Notes: generated by a model from the letters alone, not told the origin. Numbered from the stretch's first letter, positions 53,853 to 62,894 are shown. The stretch is DNA of 64,000 nucleotides from G963678095 sp963678095 (GCA_963678095.2 OY782746.1:1240001-1304000), one strand, 5' to 3'. Program-made: numbers and translations.

Positions 53853-53881
53853 TTGATTTTTTCATTACATATACTTATAAT
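53853..53881 (+). promoter_or_regulatory. Promoter of the DeoR gene
   Basis: TTGATT (53853-53858), 17-bp spacer, TATAAT (53876-53881); leader about 39 nt. Confidence 0.75.
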
Positions 53882-53900
53882 ATAAGTATATGTAATGAAA
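53860..53900. promoter_or_regulatory. 41-bp perfect palindrome at the DeoR promoter
   Basis: Two 20-nt arms in exact inverted symmetry around A53880, centred on the -10 box. It is a strong operator candidate for the DeoR protein, and lies 208 bp from the divergent AAA+ regulator start, so it could also affect that gene. Confidence 0.75.
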
Positions 53901-53926
53901 TCATATCTTGAATAAGAGGTGAAACC

Positions 53927-54679
53927 ATGCACCAGGAAGAACGCCTGCTGGCGATCTTTACCTATCTGAAAGAACACCAGAAAATGTCAATCCACACCAT
54001 CTGCGACCGACTGCACGTGTCCCGCGACACGGCCCGGCGCGATATCCTCAAACTGCTCGAGCAGGGGACCGTAACGCGCACCTATGGCGGCATAAGCCTG
54101 CCGGTGCTAAAAAATTCCATTAAGGAATACCGTGAACGGCTGCAGGAAGGCTCTGCCGAAAAAGAAAAGCTGGCCCAAAAAGCCTATGAATTCATCCAGC
54201 CAAACGGCCATTACTTTTTTGATGTCTCCACCACGGTGCGCTTTCTCGCCCAAAAAATTGACAAACCCGTATGGATCTGGACCCACTCCCTCGACAACGT
54301 CGAGGTCTTATCCGAAAAGAGTGAGGCTCAGGTTTCGACGATCGGTGGCCGCCTGCAGAAAGAGGACCGTTTCTTCTATCATCCAAACTGCGCCGAGTAC
54401 CTGGCTTCCCTGCACTTTGATGCCGCTTTCCTCGGCACGGCTACCATCAACAAGGAGGGCCTGTTCTACACCGATGAAAATGATGCCTTCCTGAAAAAAG
54501 CGGCCCTGCGACATTCAAAATGCAGCATTGTCCTGGCCGAGGCCGATAAATTTAATGCCACCAGCTATCATAAAGCTGCCGGCTGGGATGAGATCGACAT
54601 CCTGATCACCGATGCCGAGCCCCCGCTTGAAATGAAACGAATCTTCACGGCTCGTCACGTACAGGTCATTGTCGTTTAG
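53927..54679 (+). CDS. DeoR-family transcriptional regulator
   Basis: A 250-residue regulator: N-terminal helix-turn-helix (about 1-55; IHTICDRLHVSRDTARRDI, TRTYGG) and the DeoR sensor domain (about 75-230) with FDVSTTVRFLA, GGRLQKED, FLGTATINKEG and VLAEADKFN, which binds sugar phosphates in known members. No sugar operon is adjacent, so its targets are elsewhere or only itself. AGAGGTG precedes the ATG. Confidence 0.92.
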   Translation: MHQEERLLAIFTYLKEHQKMSIHTICDRLHVSRDTARRDILKLLEQGTVTRTYGGISLPVLKNSIKEYRERLQEGSAEKEKLAQKAYEFIQPNGHYFFDVSTTVRFLAQKIDKPVWIWTHSLDNVEVLSEKSEAQVSTIGGRLQKEDRFFYHPNCAEYLASLHFDAAFLGTATINKEGLFYTDENDAFLKKAALRHSKCSIVLAEADKFNATSYHKAAGWDEIDILITDAEPPLEMKRIFTARHVQVIVV

Positions 54680-54790
54680 CGTCCCCAGCACTTTATTTTT
54701 TTATTATACTCTAAAATTTAAAATTTTCCAAACAAAGGAACTTTTGCCGGCAGAAGATTTTTCAACGAATTTAACGAATACACGGATCCA

Positions 54791-54799
54791 TGCTATAAT
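54791..54799 (+). promoter_or_regulatory. Extended -10 promoter of the small membrane protein
   Basis: TGCTATAAT, with no strong -35 at the right distance. Leader about 42 nt. Confidence 0.6.
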
Positions 54800-54847
54800 C
54801 ATAGAATATATTGTTTTACTATTACTTGGAAAGATTGGTGATTCTTC

Positions 54848-55165
54848 ATGGCAAGACTGTCAAAACGCATTCAGCAAAAAAATAAAAAACCGGCTGCAGC
54901 CGAAACGCGCAAACGCGAAAAACCGGGCCGGGATATCTTTCTGATCATCTGCCTCGTATCAATTGTCTTCATCCTCGCCGCCACCTGGAGTATGATTGAC
55001 ATCATCGACCGCGGCATGTATATTTCACTAGCCCTGTCGCTCTTCTTCACCTATATCAGCAAACATGCCAATCTGACAGATCCGCAGAGCAAGCTTGTCA
55101 TGATTGCCAGCCTGGTCAGCATGGTCGCAGCCTTCTCCCTGTTTCTCAAAAAACTACTGGCCTAA
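54848..55165 (+). CDS. Small membrane protein of unknown function
   Basis: A 105-residue protein: very basic N-terminal 30 residues (Lys/Arg-rich, cytoplasmic by the positive-inside rule), then three hydrophobic helices (about 31-50, 55-70, 82-102). It has its own promoter and terminator. I do not recognise the family. The basic tail could contact nucleic acid or lipid head groups; this is not evidence of function. Confidence 0.75.
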   Translation: MARLSKRIQQKNKKPAAAETRKREKPGRDIFLIICLVSIVFILAATWSMIDIIDRGMYISLALSLFFTYISKHANLTDPQSKLVMIASLVSMVAAFSLFLKKLLA

Positions 55166-55177
55166 AATCTGCCACAA

Positions 55178-55213
55178 AAAACGAGCTTTGACGTTAGCGT
55201 CAAAGCTCGTTTT
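55178..55213. terminator. Bidirectional terminator before scrB
   Basis: Perfect 16-bp stem with TTAG loop between convergent genes, T-rich on both flanks. Confidence 0.93.
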
Positions 55214-55216
55214 GCT

Positions 55217-56668
55217 TTATTTATGACGATCGCCAGCAGCACCTTCATAGCAAAAGCTGCCAAGCTCCCATATAGTCCCCGTCAACGCCGTCCATGGCTG
55301 ATCAGCGCTGACAAGCATTAACGGAACGCATTCTTTTTCCGGAAAATATACACTCGTAGCGGCCTTCTCGCCCTGCTGTAAAAAACACTCCACCACCGCC
55401 CGGTCAATAAAAAGCTGAACGCGCAGGGTTTCAGCTGCCGCAAGCTTAAATCGACGCACGCCTTTGCCCCCGAGCCGCAGCGAATTGCGATCAATACAGA
55501 ATACCTCCGTCGCCGACTCATAGGAAAACACCAGACTATCGGCACCAAAATAAAGTGTATAGGACACCGACTGCGACTTTCCCCAGACAAGCGTCAAATC
55601 GACCTCAGCCTGGCGCGGCAAAGAAATTTCAAAGGTATCTTCACCGTTCACTGCCACCGGAATCGCTGTTTGCCTGAGCTCTCTTAACTCCCGAGCCGGC
55701 TGCTGATAAAGCCGGCCAGACTTAAGCGTAAGTTCCCGTGGCATCGTCAGCGAATACAACCAGCCCTCAGCGGCTGTCGGATATTCGCCCTCACGTTCCG
55801 GCATGCCGATCCAGCCCAGAAGCAGCTTGCGCCCTTGATGCTCCAGCACCTGCGGCGCATAAAAATCAAATCCGTAATCAAGCTCCTCAAAGCTGCCATG
55901 ACAAAGCGACGGCGTTCCCAGCGCAAGCTGCCCGCAGACATACCCGCTCTGGTAGAGATTTTGCCAACTATAAGCACGAGCTGGCAATCCCTGTGGGGAA
56001 AACAGCAATACATCCTGCCCATCAAAGTCAAGCAGATTCGGGCATTCCCACATATAGCCAAAATTCTCCAGTGCGGTCTTTATTTCACCGACAAACGCCC
56101 ATTTGTCATCCACCTGTTTATATAAGAGTGCCCGCCCGGCTAAATTGTCGGTCTGAGCGCCCAATACCATATACTTTGCCCCGCCGCGAAAAAACACATA
56201 GGGATCACGAAAATGTGCCGTATAACCCGGAGGCTGATGCGAAATCAGCACCCCCGCCTTGTGGATTGTGCCATCGGATTGAAACTCTCCCAGGCACTGA
56301 TAAGATTCACGTTCATTTTTTTCATTTTTTACATTGCCGGTATAAATGACACAAAGCCGTTCCTCCTCAACAAAGGCGCAGCCGCTATAACAGCCATCCT
56401 TGTCAAACCAGTCTGCCGGCTGCAGTGAAACTATCGGTACTGTATAATGGATAAAATCACGGGTGGCCACATGGCCCCAGTGCTTGTTCTTCTGTTCACA
56501 GCCGGCAGGATTCCATTGATAAAAAATATGATATTCTCCTTGATAAAAGCTGAGTCCATTTGGATCATTGATCAGGCCACACGGCATTTCCAGATGAAAA
56601 CCATTATGCCAGCGATGCAACCGCATTATTTCAGCTGCCCCCCGGGCAGTATTAACCCCCATATTCAT
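55217..56668 (-). CDS. scrB: Sucrose-6-phosphate hydrolase (GH32)
   Basis: A 483-residue GH32 enzyme that splits imported sucrose 6-phosphate into glucose 6-phosphate and fructose. The catalytic triad motifs are seen: nucleophile Asp in GLINDPNG (about 35), HFRDPYVF, and acid Glu in MWECPNLL. The C-terminal beta-sandwich (about 345-480) has VDLTLVWG and FIDRAVVECFLQQGEK. The ATG overlaps the repressor stop by 4 bp (ATGA). Last gene of the sucrose operon. No fructokinase gene is here; free fructose must be handled elsewhere. Confidence 0.93.
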   Translation of the reverse strand: MNMGVNTARGAAEIMRLHRWHNGFHLEMPCGLINDPNGLSFYQGEYHIFYQWNPAGCEQKNKHWGHVATRDFIHYTVPIVSLQPADWFDKDGCYSGCAFVEEERLCVIYTGNVKNEKNERESYQCLGEFQSDGTIHKAGVLISHQPPGYTAHFRDPYVFFRGGAKYMVLGAQTDNLAGRALLYKQVDDKWAFVGEIKTALENFGYMWECPNLLDFDGQDVLLFSPQGLPARAYSWQNLYQSGYVCGQLALGTPSLCHGSFEELDYGFDFYAPQVLEHQGRKLLLGWIGMPEREGEYPTAAEGWLYSLTMPRELTLKSGRLYQQPARELRELRQTAIPVAVNGEDTFEISLPRQAEVDLTLVWGKSQSVSYTLYFGADSLVFSYESATEVFCIDRNSLRLGGKGVRRFKLAAAETLRVQLFIDRAVVECFLQQGEKAATSVYFPEKECVPLMLVSADQPWTALTGTIWELGSFCYEGAAGDRHK

Positions 56669-57663
56669 TCCCCTTCCAGGGCCCGGACGCTTTCCCGCTC
56701 GATAAAAACCAGCGGTAAATCATTATTTGATGTCATTTCCTGCCCGTCAAGCAGGTCGAGCATGCCCTGGGCCGTTTTCATTCCAATCATTTCATAATTA
56801 AAGGCAATCGTTGTCAGCGCCGGATACGATACGGCCCCTACCTCATAGCCGCCAAATCCAGCCAAAGAGATATCCTCCGGCACCCGGATGCCCAACTCAT
56901 GTAAATAGCGCAATAACCCCAATCCAATATTATCGGTAGCACAGACAACTGCCGTTGGTCCAAAGGCAACGATTTCAGCACCTTTATCATAGGCACCGGC
57001 AAAGCTGAAGCCGGTTTCGACAAAAAACACCTCTGCCGCCGGATTTCCTCTGGTAAAGGCTTCGACAAAACCGAGCCGACGCTCTTGCCCAACCGCGCGG
57101 TCCGCCTCAGTCACCCCCGCAAAGACAACCCGCCGATGTCCTTTTTGCCGCAGATATTCCCCCATCATGCGCCCAGCCAACGCGTCATTGATTTTTACAT
57201 AATGTACAGCCGGATGCTGCTGCCCGGTAAAGACAACAGGCAAGTCCAGTGATGGGAGCAAATCCAGATGGCCGTTGGTAATGGCAATCGAATCGACAAT
57301 AATCCCATCGACGCCCTGCTGCTGCAGGCTTATGATATTTTTTATCTCCTTCTGCTGGTCCAGGTCACTGACCAGCAAAATCGCCTGCCAGCCAGCGGGG
57401 GCCAATATATGGTTGATCCCCGCCAGCAGCTTGCCGACAGTCACCGAATCCATACGCGGCAAAACCACGCCGATCAGTTTGCTATACTTCGTCTTCAGTC
57501 GTTTGGCAAAAAAATTGGACTGAAATCCGGTCTGATCAATGATCTCGCTTATCTTAGCCGCTTTTTCCCGGCTCACATAACCATTATTTAAGTAGCGCGA
57601 CACCGTACTCTTTGACACTCCGGCCATTGCGGCAATATCCTGAATTGTGCTCTTTTTTTCCAT
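56665..57663 (-). CDS. scrR: LacI-family repressor of the sucrose operon
   Basis: A 332-residue LacI-type repressor: helix-turn-helix and hinge (about 1-55; TIQDIAAMAGVSKSTVSRYLNNG shortened) and sugar-binding domain (about 58-330). The start is set at ATG 57663, the first residue of the helix-turn-helix, with GGGGGA upstream; the frame continues 13 codons further. Placed between the transporter and hydrolase genes, it should bind the operators at 59609-59630. Fructose or a fructose phosphate is the likely inducer. Confidence 0.9.
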   Translation of the reverse strand: MEKKSTIQDIAAMAGVSKSTVSRYLNNGYVSREKAAKISEIIDQTGFQSNFFAKRLKTKYSKLIGVVLPRMDSVTVGKLLAGINHILAPAGWQAILLVSDLDQQKEIKNIISLQQQGVDGIIVDSIAITNGHLDLLPSLDLPVVFTGQQHPAVHYVKINDALAGRMMGEYLRQKGHRRVVFAGVTEADRAVGQERRLGFVEAFTRGNPAAEVFFVETGFSFAGAYDKGAEIVAFGPTAVVCATDNIGLGLLRYLHELGIRVPEDISLAGFGGYEVGAVSYPALTTIAFNYEMIGMKTAQGMLDLLDGQEMTSNNDLPLVFIERESVRALEGE

Positions 57664-57751
57664 TGATCCAAAATCCCCCGTTTCTAAACACTCATTAACC
57701 ATACCTATTCGTCAGAAACGGTAAAAGGCCTGCCCCATCCTTGATACCGGC

Positions 57752-59581
57752 TTACTCTTCTGGCTTAAACAAGAAAAACGTAAGCGCGAAGGCAGTCCCA
57801 AATCCAACTGCATTGACAAAAAAATACTCCAACAGATGATCCATGTATAAAAGCGCCCCCGGAATCACGGTTATTCCCATGCCGGTTCCCGCAAGTTGCA
57901 GCATGCCGGCACACATGCCGGCAGCTGTACCACCAACCAGGGCATAAAAAAACGGCTTGACGAAACGCAAATTGATACCAAAAATTGCCGGCTCAGTAAT
58001 ACCGAGAAAAGCCGGAATCGTCGAGGAAAGATACAGCGACCGCTTGCGGGGATTTCTCGTTTTGACGGCAACCGCCAGCGCCGCCCCCCCCTGCGCAACA
58101 ATTGCCCCCGTAATAATGGCATTGAACGCATCTCGTCCGGTCGTTGCCAATAATTCAATTTCCAGGGCATTAAACACATGATGGACCCCACTAACAACGA
58201 TGACCTGATGCAATCCGCCGACAAGCAGACCACCAATGCCAAAGGGCAGTTCGAGGAAACCTTTCACCGCGGTGAAGAGAAAAATCTCGATGGTATGCAT
58301 AACCGGGCCCACCAGCAAAAGCCCGACCAACAGGGAGAGGAGCAACGTCAAAAACGGGGTGACGATCAGGTCCAGCAGATCCGGCACAAACGACTTCAGC
58401 CATTTTTGCAGCCTGGCGGCGATAATGCCCAGCACCAGTGCCGGCAACACCGAACCCTGATAGCCAACGACCGGAATCGCCATTCCCAAAAAATTCATGG
58501 TCAACACCTGCGCCTGCCCGCCAGCAACCGCATAGGCATTCGGCAGCTGCGGTGCAACCAGCATAAGACCAAGAACAATCCCGATTACCGGAGTTCCGCC
58601 AAATTTTTTCATCGTCGACCAGGTAACAAGCGCCGGTAAAAAAGCAAATGCCGTATCGGTAAGAATCTGGGACAGCCGCAAAAAATTTTCATTAAATACG
58701 ATTCCCAGGCTCTGTGCCATGCCGCGAAGTCCCATGAACAGGCCGGTTGCGACCAAAACGGGAATAATCGGCACAAAAACATCCCCAAAGGTGCGGGAAA
58801 TCTTTTGTACAAGTGACATTTCAGCATAGGCTTCCGCCTGGTGGCTGCTGCTTAGGCCAGGCACCAATAACAGCATTTCTTCATATACCTTATTGACAAA
58901 ACCCGTTCCCAAAATAATCTGGTACTGTGAAGCGGCAAAGAACTGTCCTTTCACCCCGGGAACAGCTTCCAACGCTACTGCATTAAACTGCGACTTGTCC
59001 TTTAAAATCAGGCGCAATCTGGTGGCGCAATGCTCCATCGAACGGATATTCCCAGCGCCACCGATGTGTTTGAGGATGCCCGCAGCCGTACCGGCAGCAC
59101 CAGCTGCCAGTGGAGCAGGACTTTGTGGCAAAAGTTCTGGCTGTGAGCAAATATGGCTCTGCCCGTCTGCCGCGATAAATTCAATGTTGCCAAAATCAGC
59201 TACATTCGTCACTACTAAAGGTGTTGTCAAATCATAGCCGGCAGCAGCAATGGCAACAGCATCAAACGACAGCAGGCATTGTCCCTTGCTCACACTTTCT
59301 CCTGCAACCGTATGCACCGTAAAATACTGGCCTGCCAAATTCACCGTATCCAGTCCAACATGAATTAACAGCTCAATCCCATCGACCGATTTTAAGCCAA
59401 TCGCATGCCCCGTGGGAAAAAGTGCTTCCACAGTCCCATCAAATGGCGCATACACCTTTCCCTCTGGATTGGCCACTGCAGCCCCTCGCCCCATGCTCCC
59501 GGCTGCAAAAGCCGCATCCTTTACCGCCGCCAGCGCAATGAGCTGCCCCCTCAGCGGACTTTCTATCCGAATGTCCTTCAT
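57752..59581 (-). CDS. Sucrose PTS transporter, EIIABC order
   Basis: A 609-residue one-piece PTS permease. EIIA of the glucose type (about 1-145; His in LLIHVGLDTV), EIIB (about 165-245; Cys in EHCATRLRLIL) and EIIC (about 255-605; LGITEPAIFGINLRF). Glucose-superfamily enzymes more often run B-C-A; here the EIIA domain leads. Neighbour genes scrR and scrB make sucrose the clear substrate guess. The gene is read from the promoter at 59623-59651. Confidence 0.92.
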   Translation of the reverse strand: MKDIRIESPLRGQLIALAAVKDAAFAAGSMGRGAAVANPEGKVYAPFDGTVEALFPTGHAIGLKSVDGIELLIHVGLDTVNLAGQYFTVHTVAGESVSKGQCLLSFDAVAIAAAGYDLTTPLVVTNVADFGNIEFIAADGQSHICSQPELLPQSPAPLAAGAAGTAAGILKHIGGAGNIRSMEHCATRLRLILKDKSQFNAVALEAVPGVKGQFFAASQYQIILGTGFVNKVYEEMLLLVPGLSSSHQAEAYAEMSLVQKISRTFGDVFVPIIPVLVATGLFMGLRGMAQSLGIVFNENFLRLSQILTDTAFAFLPALVTWSTMKKFGGTPVIGIVLGLMLVAPQLPNAYAVAGGQAQVLTMNFLGMAIPVVGYQGSVLPALVLGIIAARLQKWLKSFVPDLLDLIVTPFLTLLLSLLVGLLLVGPVMHTIEIFLFTAVKGFLELPFGIGGLLVGGLHQVIVVSGVHHVFNALEIELLATTGRDAFNAIITGAIVAQGGAALAVAVKTRNPRKRSLYLSSTIPAFLGITEPAIFGINLRFVKPFFYALVGGTAAGMCAGMLQLAGTGMGITVIPGALLYMDHLLEYFFVNAVGFGTAFALTFFLFKPEE

Positions 59582-59608
59582 AGCTTGCTTCCCCCCTGAT
59601 ATGAAATC

Positions 59609-59630
59609 GGTTCCATATTTTTATGGTACC
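59609..59630. promoter_or_regulatory. LacI-type operator of the sucrose operon
   Basis: GGTTCCATA and TATGGTACC form a near-perfect 9-4-9 palindrome (8 of 9 matched). A second TATGGAA copy lies just upstream inside the spacer of the promoter. Confidence 0.65.
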
Positions 59631-59651
59631 AATTCCATATTATAATGTCAA
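59623..59651 (-). promoter_or_regulatory. Promoter of the sucrose operon
   Basis: Reverse strand TTGACA (59651-59646), 17-bp spacer, TACCAT (59628-59623), overlapping the operator. Confidence 0.65.
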
Positions 59652-59715
59652 CCATTATTTCAGAAAATTCCCTATGATCAAAACTTTTTCTATTTCCCCA
59701 TAATCCACAAAAACA

Positions 59716-59751
59716 CAAACCACCCATCTCCGTGTTGAGATGGGTGGTTTG
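59716..59751 (-). terminator. Terminator of rubrerythrin gene
   Basis: Perfect 15-bp stem with 6-nt loop, followed on the reverse strand by TGTTTTTGTGG; 23 bp past the stop. Confidence 0.88.
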
Positions 59752-59774
59752 TCAAAGTGCCGTTTTTCGTTTTC

Positions 59775-60308
59775 TCAGTAATTTTCTGCCTTTACCTGAA
59801 AATGTGCTTTCGGATGATCACAGACCGGACAGATTTCCGGTGCTTTGGCACCGACATACAGGTGACCACAGTTGGCGCACTGCCAGACAACCTTGTCATC
59901 CTTGACAAAAACCTTGTCCTCTTCAATATTAAGCAACAATAATCTATAGCGCTCCTCATGTTCCTTTTCGATACTGGCAACGCCTTCAAACAAACGGGCT
60001 ATCTTTTCAAAGCCCTCTGCCCGTGCTGTCTTGGCAAATTCTGCATACATCGAAGTCCATTCGTAGTTTTCGCCCGCCGCTGCGTCCTTGAGATTGTCTT
60101 CCGTCGTACCAATTCCGTGCACAAGCTTAAACCAAATCTTGGCATGCTCCTTTTCATTGGCTGCCGTTTCATCAAATATATTGCCAATCTGAACATATCC
60201 GTCTTTTTTCGCCCGCGATGCATAGTAATTATATTTATTGCGTGCCTGAGACTCGCCAGCAAATGCTTCCCATAAATTCTTTTCTGTCTGTGATCCTTTT
60301 AAATCCAT
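59775..60308 (-). CDS. rbr: Rubrerythrin
   Basis: A 177-residue peroxide-reducing protein of anaerobes. The ferritin-like domain (about 1-135) has the di-iron Glu and ExxH motifs (FAGESQARNKY, ANEKEHAK, EGVASIEKEHEERY); the C-terminal rubredoxin domain (about 140-177) has CANCG and CPVC for one iron. Start ATG 60308 lies behind AAAGGGAG; a TTG just before it is also in frame. Controlled by a promoter carrying PerR-like boxes. Confidence 0.95.
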   Translation of the reverse strand: MDLKGSQTEKNLWEAFAGESQARNKYNYYASRAKKDGYVQIGNIFDETAANEKEHAKIWFKLVHGIGTTEDNLKDAAAGENYEWTSMYAEFAKTARAEGFEKIARLFEGVASIEKEHEERYRLLLLNIEEDKVFVKDDKVVWQCANCGHLYVGAKAPEICPVCDHPKAHFQVKAENY

Positions 60309-60358
60309 CAAAATCGCTCCCTTTAAAATATTTTATCCCCTGCGCCAAGCGCAATAGT

Positions 60359-60387
60359 GAATAATCATTAACTAATAATCATTATAC
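60359..60387. promoter_or_regulatory. Tandem PerR-like boxes
   Basis: Two adjacent 15-nt sites (60373-60387 and 60359-60373) close to TTATAATNATTATAA; on the reverse strand the first reads GTATAATGATTATTA. The first covers the -10 box of the rubrerythrin promoter, a repressor position. Confidence 0.6.
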
Positions 60388-60408
60388 ACTGGGAACAGGA
60401 AAAGTCAA
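60381..60408 (-). promoter_or_regulatory. Rubrerythrin promoter
   Basis: Reverse strand TTGACT (60408-60403), 16-bp spacer, TATAAT (60386-60381). Confidence 0.75.
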
Positions 60409-60438
60409 GTTGCTTCCAGGCTCAACCATGCCATTCCC

Positions 60439-60939
60439 CTACATTTCCCGGGCGGGTAACGGCCCGCGCGAAAGGGCAATCGCACCGGTTCTGGCGATTT
60501 CAATGATTTCATAATCTGCCAATACTTCACACAAGGCATCGATTTTACTTTGTTCTCCCGTCAGTTCAATGACGACATTTTCCCGTCCGACATCCACAAT
60601 TTTTGCCCGGAATATGTTGACGACATTGATGATATCCGCCCTTGTCTTCGGGGTTGCCCGCACCTTAAGCAGCACGAGTTCCCGCTTGATCGAATCGATT
60701 TCGCTGAGGTTGACTATCTTGATGACATCAATGAGCTTTGTCAGCTGATTGATAACCTGCTCGAGTTCAAGCTCGCTGTCAACGGAGACAACAATATTGA
60801 TGCGAGTGACATCGGGTTCCTCGGTGTAGCCAGCCGCGATGCTTTCAATATTAAACGCCCGCCGACTGATAAGTCCCGCAACATGGGTAAGCACCCCTGG
60901 TTTATTATCGACCAGAACGGCCAGTAAAAATTTCTTCAT
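60439..60939 (-). CDS. ilvN: Acetolactate synthase small subunit
   Basis: A 166-residue regulatory subunit that activates the catalytic subunit and gives valine feedback. N-terminal ACT domain (about 1-75; VDNKPGVLTHVAGLISRR, NIESIAAG) and ALS_ss_C domain (about 80-160; RELVLLKV, VIELTG, ARTG). The ATG at 60939 shares one base with the ilvB stop (TGATG); a GTG one codon upstream is possible. Confidence 0.95.
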   Translation of the reverse strand: MKKFLLAVLVDNKPGVLTHVAGLISRRAFNIESIAAGYTEEPDVTRINIVVSVDSELELEQVINQLTKLIDVIKIVNLSEIDSIKRELVLLKVRATPKTRADIINVVNIFRAKIVDVGRENVVIELTGEQSKIDALCEVLADYEIIEIARTGAIALSRGPLPAREM

Positions 60940-62630
60940 CACATTTCATCCCCTAACACCATTTGATCGAGGCGTTTTCCGCCCGGCACCATCGGCAGAA
61001 CATCCTCAACATCAGGGACCATCACATCGACCAGCACGGCTCCATCAAAAGCCAAAGCTTCTTCAAGCACAGGCTTAAGCTGCTCCGGCCGATCCACCCG
61101 GTAGCCTTTGACTCCCATCGCTTCGGCCAACTTGACGAAATCCGTCTTGCCGTTGAGCAGTGACTGCGAATAACGCTGCCCGTAAAACATCCGCTGCCAC
61201 TGCGTTACCATGCCAAGTACATGGTTGTGCAGCACAATCACCTTGACCGGGACCTCATAGTCCGCCGCCGTGGCAAACTCCTGACAGTTCATCATAATGC
61301 TGCCATCACCCGTAAATAAAATAACCTGCCGGGCTGGCTGCCCCATCTTTGCTCCAATCGCCGCCGGCAAACCATAGCCCATTGTGCCAAGACCGCCTGA
61401 GGTCATCAAACGCCGGGACTGGCGAAACTTATAAAACTGTGCGGTCCACATCTGATGCTGTCCGACATCCGTCACCACAATCGCATCTTCATCCGCTAGC
61501 TCATTGACCGTTTCGATGACCTGCTGCGGCATGACCACCTTATCATCTTTATGATAGCACAGCGGCTTTTCCCGATTGAGTCCAATCAGATGCTGCCGCC
61601 AGGAAAGAAACCGCTGCTTCAAGCTTCCGCTTTCGGCACAGATCTGCCCGGCAAAAAGCGGCATCGACCAGCGCAAATCGCCGCATACACGATAATCCAC
61701 CCGCACATTCTTATTAATTTCAGCCGGATCGACATCAAACTGAACAATCGCCGCCTTCGGGGCAAATTCACTGACAATGCCGGTCACGCGGTCATCAAAG
61801 CGCACGCCAAGGCCGATCAGCAGATCACACTCCATGATCGCCATATTGGCTGCATAAGAACCATGCATCCCCACCATGCCAAGATTGCCCGCTTCAGCCG
61901 CTGCGCAGCCAAGCCCCATCAACGTACTGACGACAGGGATCCCCGTCCGCTCGACAATTTCCCGCAGCTGCGCTGCTGTATCAGAAATCGTAACGCCCCC
62001 ACCGACAAAAAACAACGGACGCTTTGCTGTCTCGAGCGCAGCGACAACTACTTCAATCTCGGATTCCACGCCAACAAAGTCACCTGTATAACCACGCAGC
62101 TTTACAGTTTCCGGATACTGATAGTCGAGTCCGGCGGCAAAGACATCCTTCGCCACATCGATGACAACCGGTCCCGGTCTTCCCGTACGCGCAATGAAAA
62201 AGGCTTCCTTTAAAACCCGCGGCAGATCCGCCGCCGATTTAACGAGGTAATTATGCTTGGTAATCGGGGTCGTTATGCCGCAGATATCCGCCTCCTGAAA
62301 GGAATCCTTGCCGATAAAAGGATTGCCCACCTGCCCCGTAATACAGACAAGCGGTACGGAATCCATATTGGCCGTCGCAATTCCGGTCACTAGATTTGTC
62401 GCCCCTGGGCCCGAGGTCGCAAAGCATACCCCCACCTCCCCGGTAGCCCGGGCATAACCGTCGGCCGCATGCACGGCCCCCTGCTCGTGCTTTGTCAGCA
62501 CGTGAGGAAACTTCATCTTATATAATTCATCATATAATGTCAGCACCGCGCCGCCCGGATACCCAAAAACGACTTTGACACCTTCTTTTTTTAAGCTTTC
62601 TATTACAGCCTGCGCACCATTTATCAGCAA
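60939..62630 (-). CDS. ilvB: Acetolactate synthase large subunit
   Basis: A 563-residue ThDP enzyme for the first shared step of valine, leucine and isoleucine synthesis. KHEQGAVHAADGYAR carries the catalytic Glu; TSGPGATNLVTGI, GKDSFQEAD, the FAD-binding middle region and the ThDP motif GDGSIMMNCQEFATAADYEVPVKVI (given here in part: GDGSIMMNCQEF) are all standard. The start is TTG at 62630, after GGGGGAG. No ilvC, ilvD or leu genes follow, so the rest of the pathway is elsewhere. Confidence 0.96.
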   Translation of the reverse strand: MLINGAQAVIESLKKEGVKVVFGYPGGAVLTLYDELYKMKFPHVLTKHEQGAVHAADGYARATGEVGVCFATSGPGATNLVTGIATANMDSVPLVCITGQVGNPFIGKDSFQEADICGITTPITKHNYLVKSAADLPRVLKEAFFIARTGRPGPVVIDVAKDVFAAGLDYQYPETVKLRGYTGDFVGVESEIEVVVAALETAKRPLFFVGGGVTISDTAAQLREIVERTGIPVVSTLMGLGCAAAEAGNLGMVGMHGSYAANMAIMECDLLIGLGVRFDDRVTGIVSEFAPKAAIVQFDVDPAEINKNVRVDYRVCGDLRWSMPLFAGQICAESGSLKQRFLSWRQHLIGLNREKPLCYHKDDKVVMPQQVIETVNELADEDAIVVTDVGQHQMWTAQFYKFRQSRRLMTSGGLGTMGYGLPAAIGAKMGQPARQVILFTGDGSIMMNCQEFATAADYEVPVKVIVLHNHVLGMVTQWQRMFYGQRYSQSLLNGKTDFVKLAEAMGVKGYRVDRPEQLKPVLEEALAFDGAVLVDVMVPDVEDVLPMVPGGKRLDQMVLGDEM

Positions 62631-62670
62631 TGCCGCTCCCCCTTTACACTTACCCCGCGAATTTCTCTAT

Positions 62671-62700
62671 ATTATATAACGAAACCGTACAGATTGACAA
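62671..62700 (-). promoter_or_regulatory. ilvBN promoter
   Basis: Reverse strand TTGTCA (62700-62695), 18-bp spacer, TATAAT (62676-62671). The leader is only about 34 nt, so no T-box or attenuator fits. Confidence 0.65.
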
Positions 62701-62793
62701 CATGTGTTTCTCCCACAGGAAAATATATTTACAAAATATCAATCCACAGAAACACAATGACATCTGCATAAAAATTTTTTCGCCCGTCGTCAG

Positions 62794-62822
62794 TGTTGCA
62801 AATGCAACATACGTGGTATAAT
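62794..62822 (+). promoter_or_regulatory. Promoter with 7-2-7 palindrome, ferredoxin/cupin operon
   Basis: TGGTATAAT extended -10 (62814-62822) with no good -35; in its place sits TGTTGCA-AA-TGCAACA (62794-62809). An activator of the CRP/FNR type binding there would fit this layout. Confidence 0.6.
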
Positions 62823-62894
62823 ATTCATAGTACAATTCATTTATAGAAGCTACGCATCACTTCCCCAAAATATTAAAAAAGGATGGGTGATCCC

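Noticed and set aside
54848..55165. Small basic membrane protein as OapA, the OLE partner
   Set aside because: It has a basic tail and three helices but is shorter than my recollection of OapA and lies 6.6 kb away with its own promoter; no motif supports it.
62631..62882. T-box or attenuator leader for ilvBN
   Set aside because: The promoter leaves only about 34 nt of leader; no T-box sequence or terminator hairpin is present.
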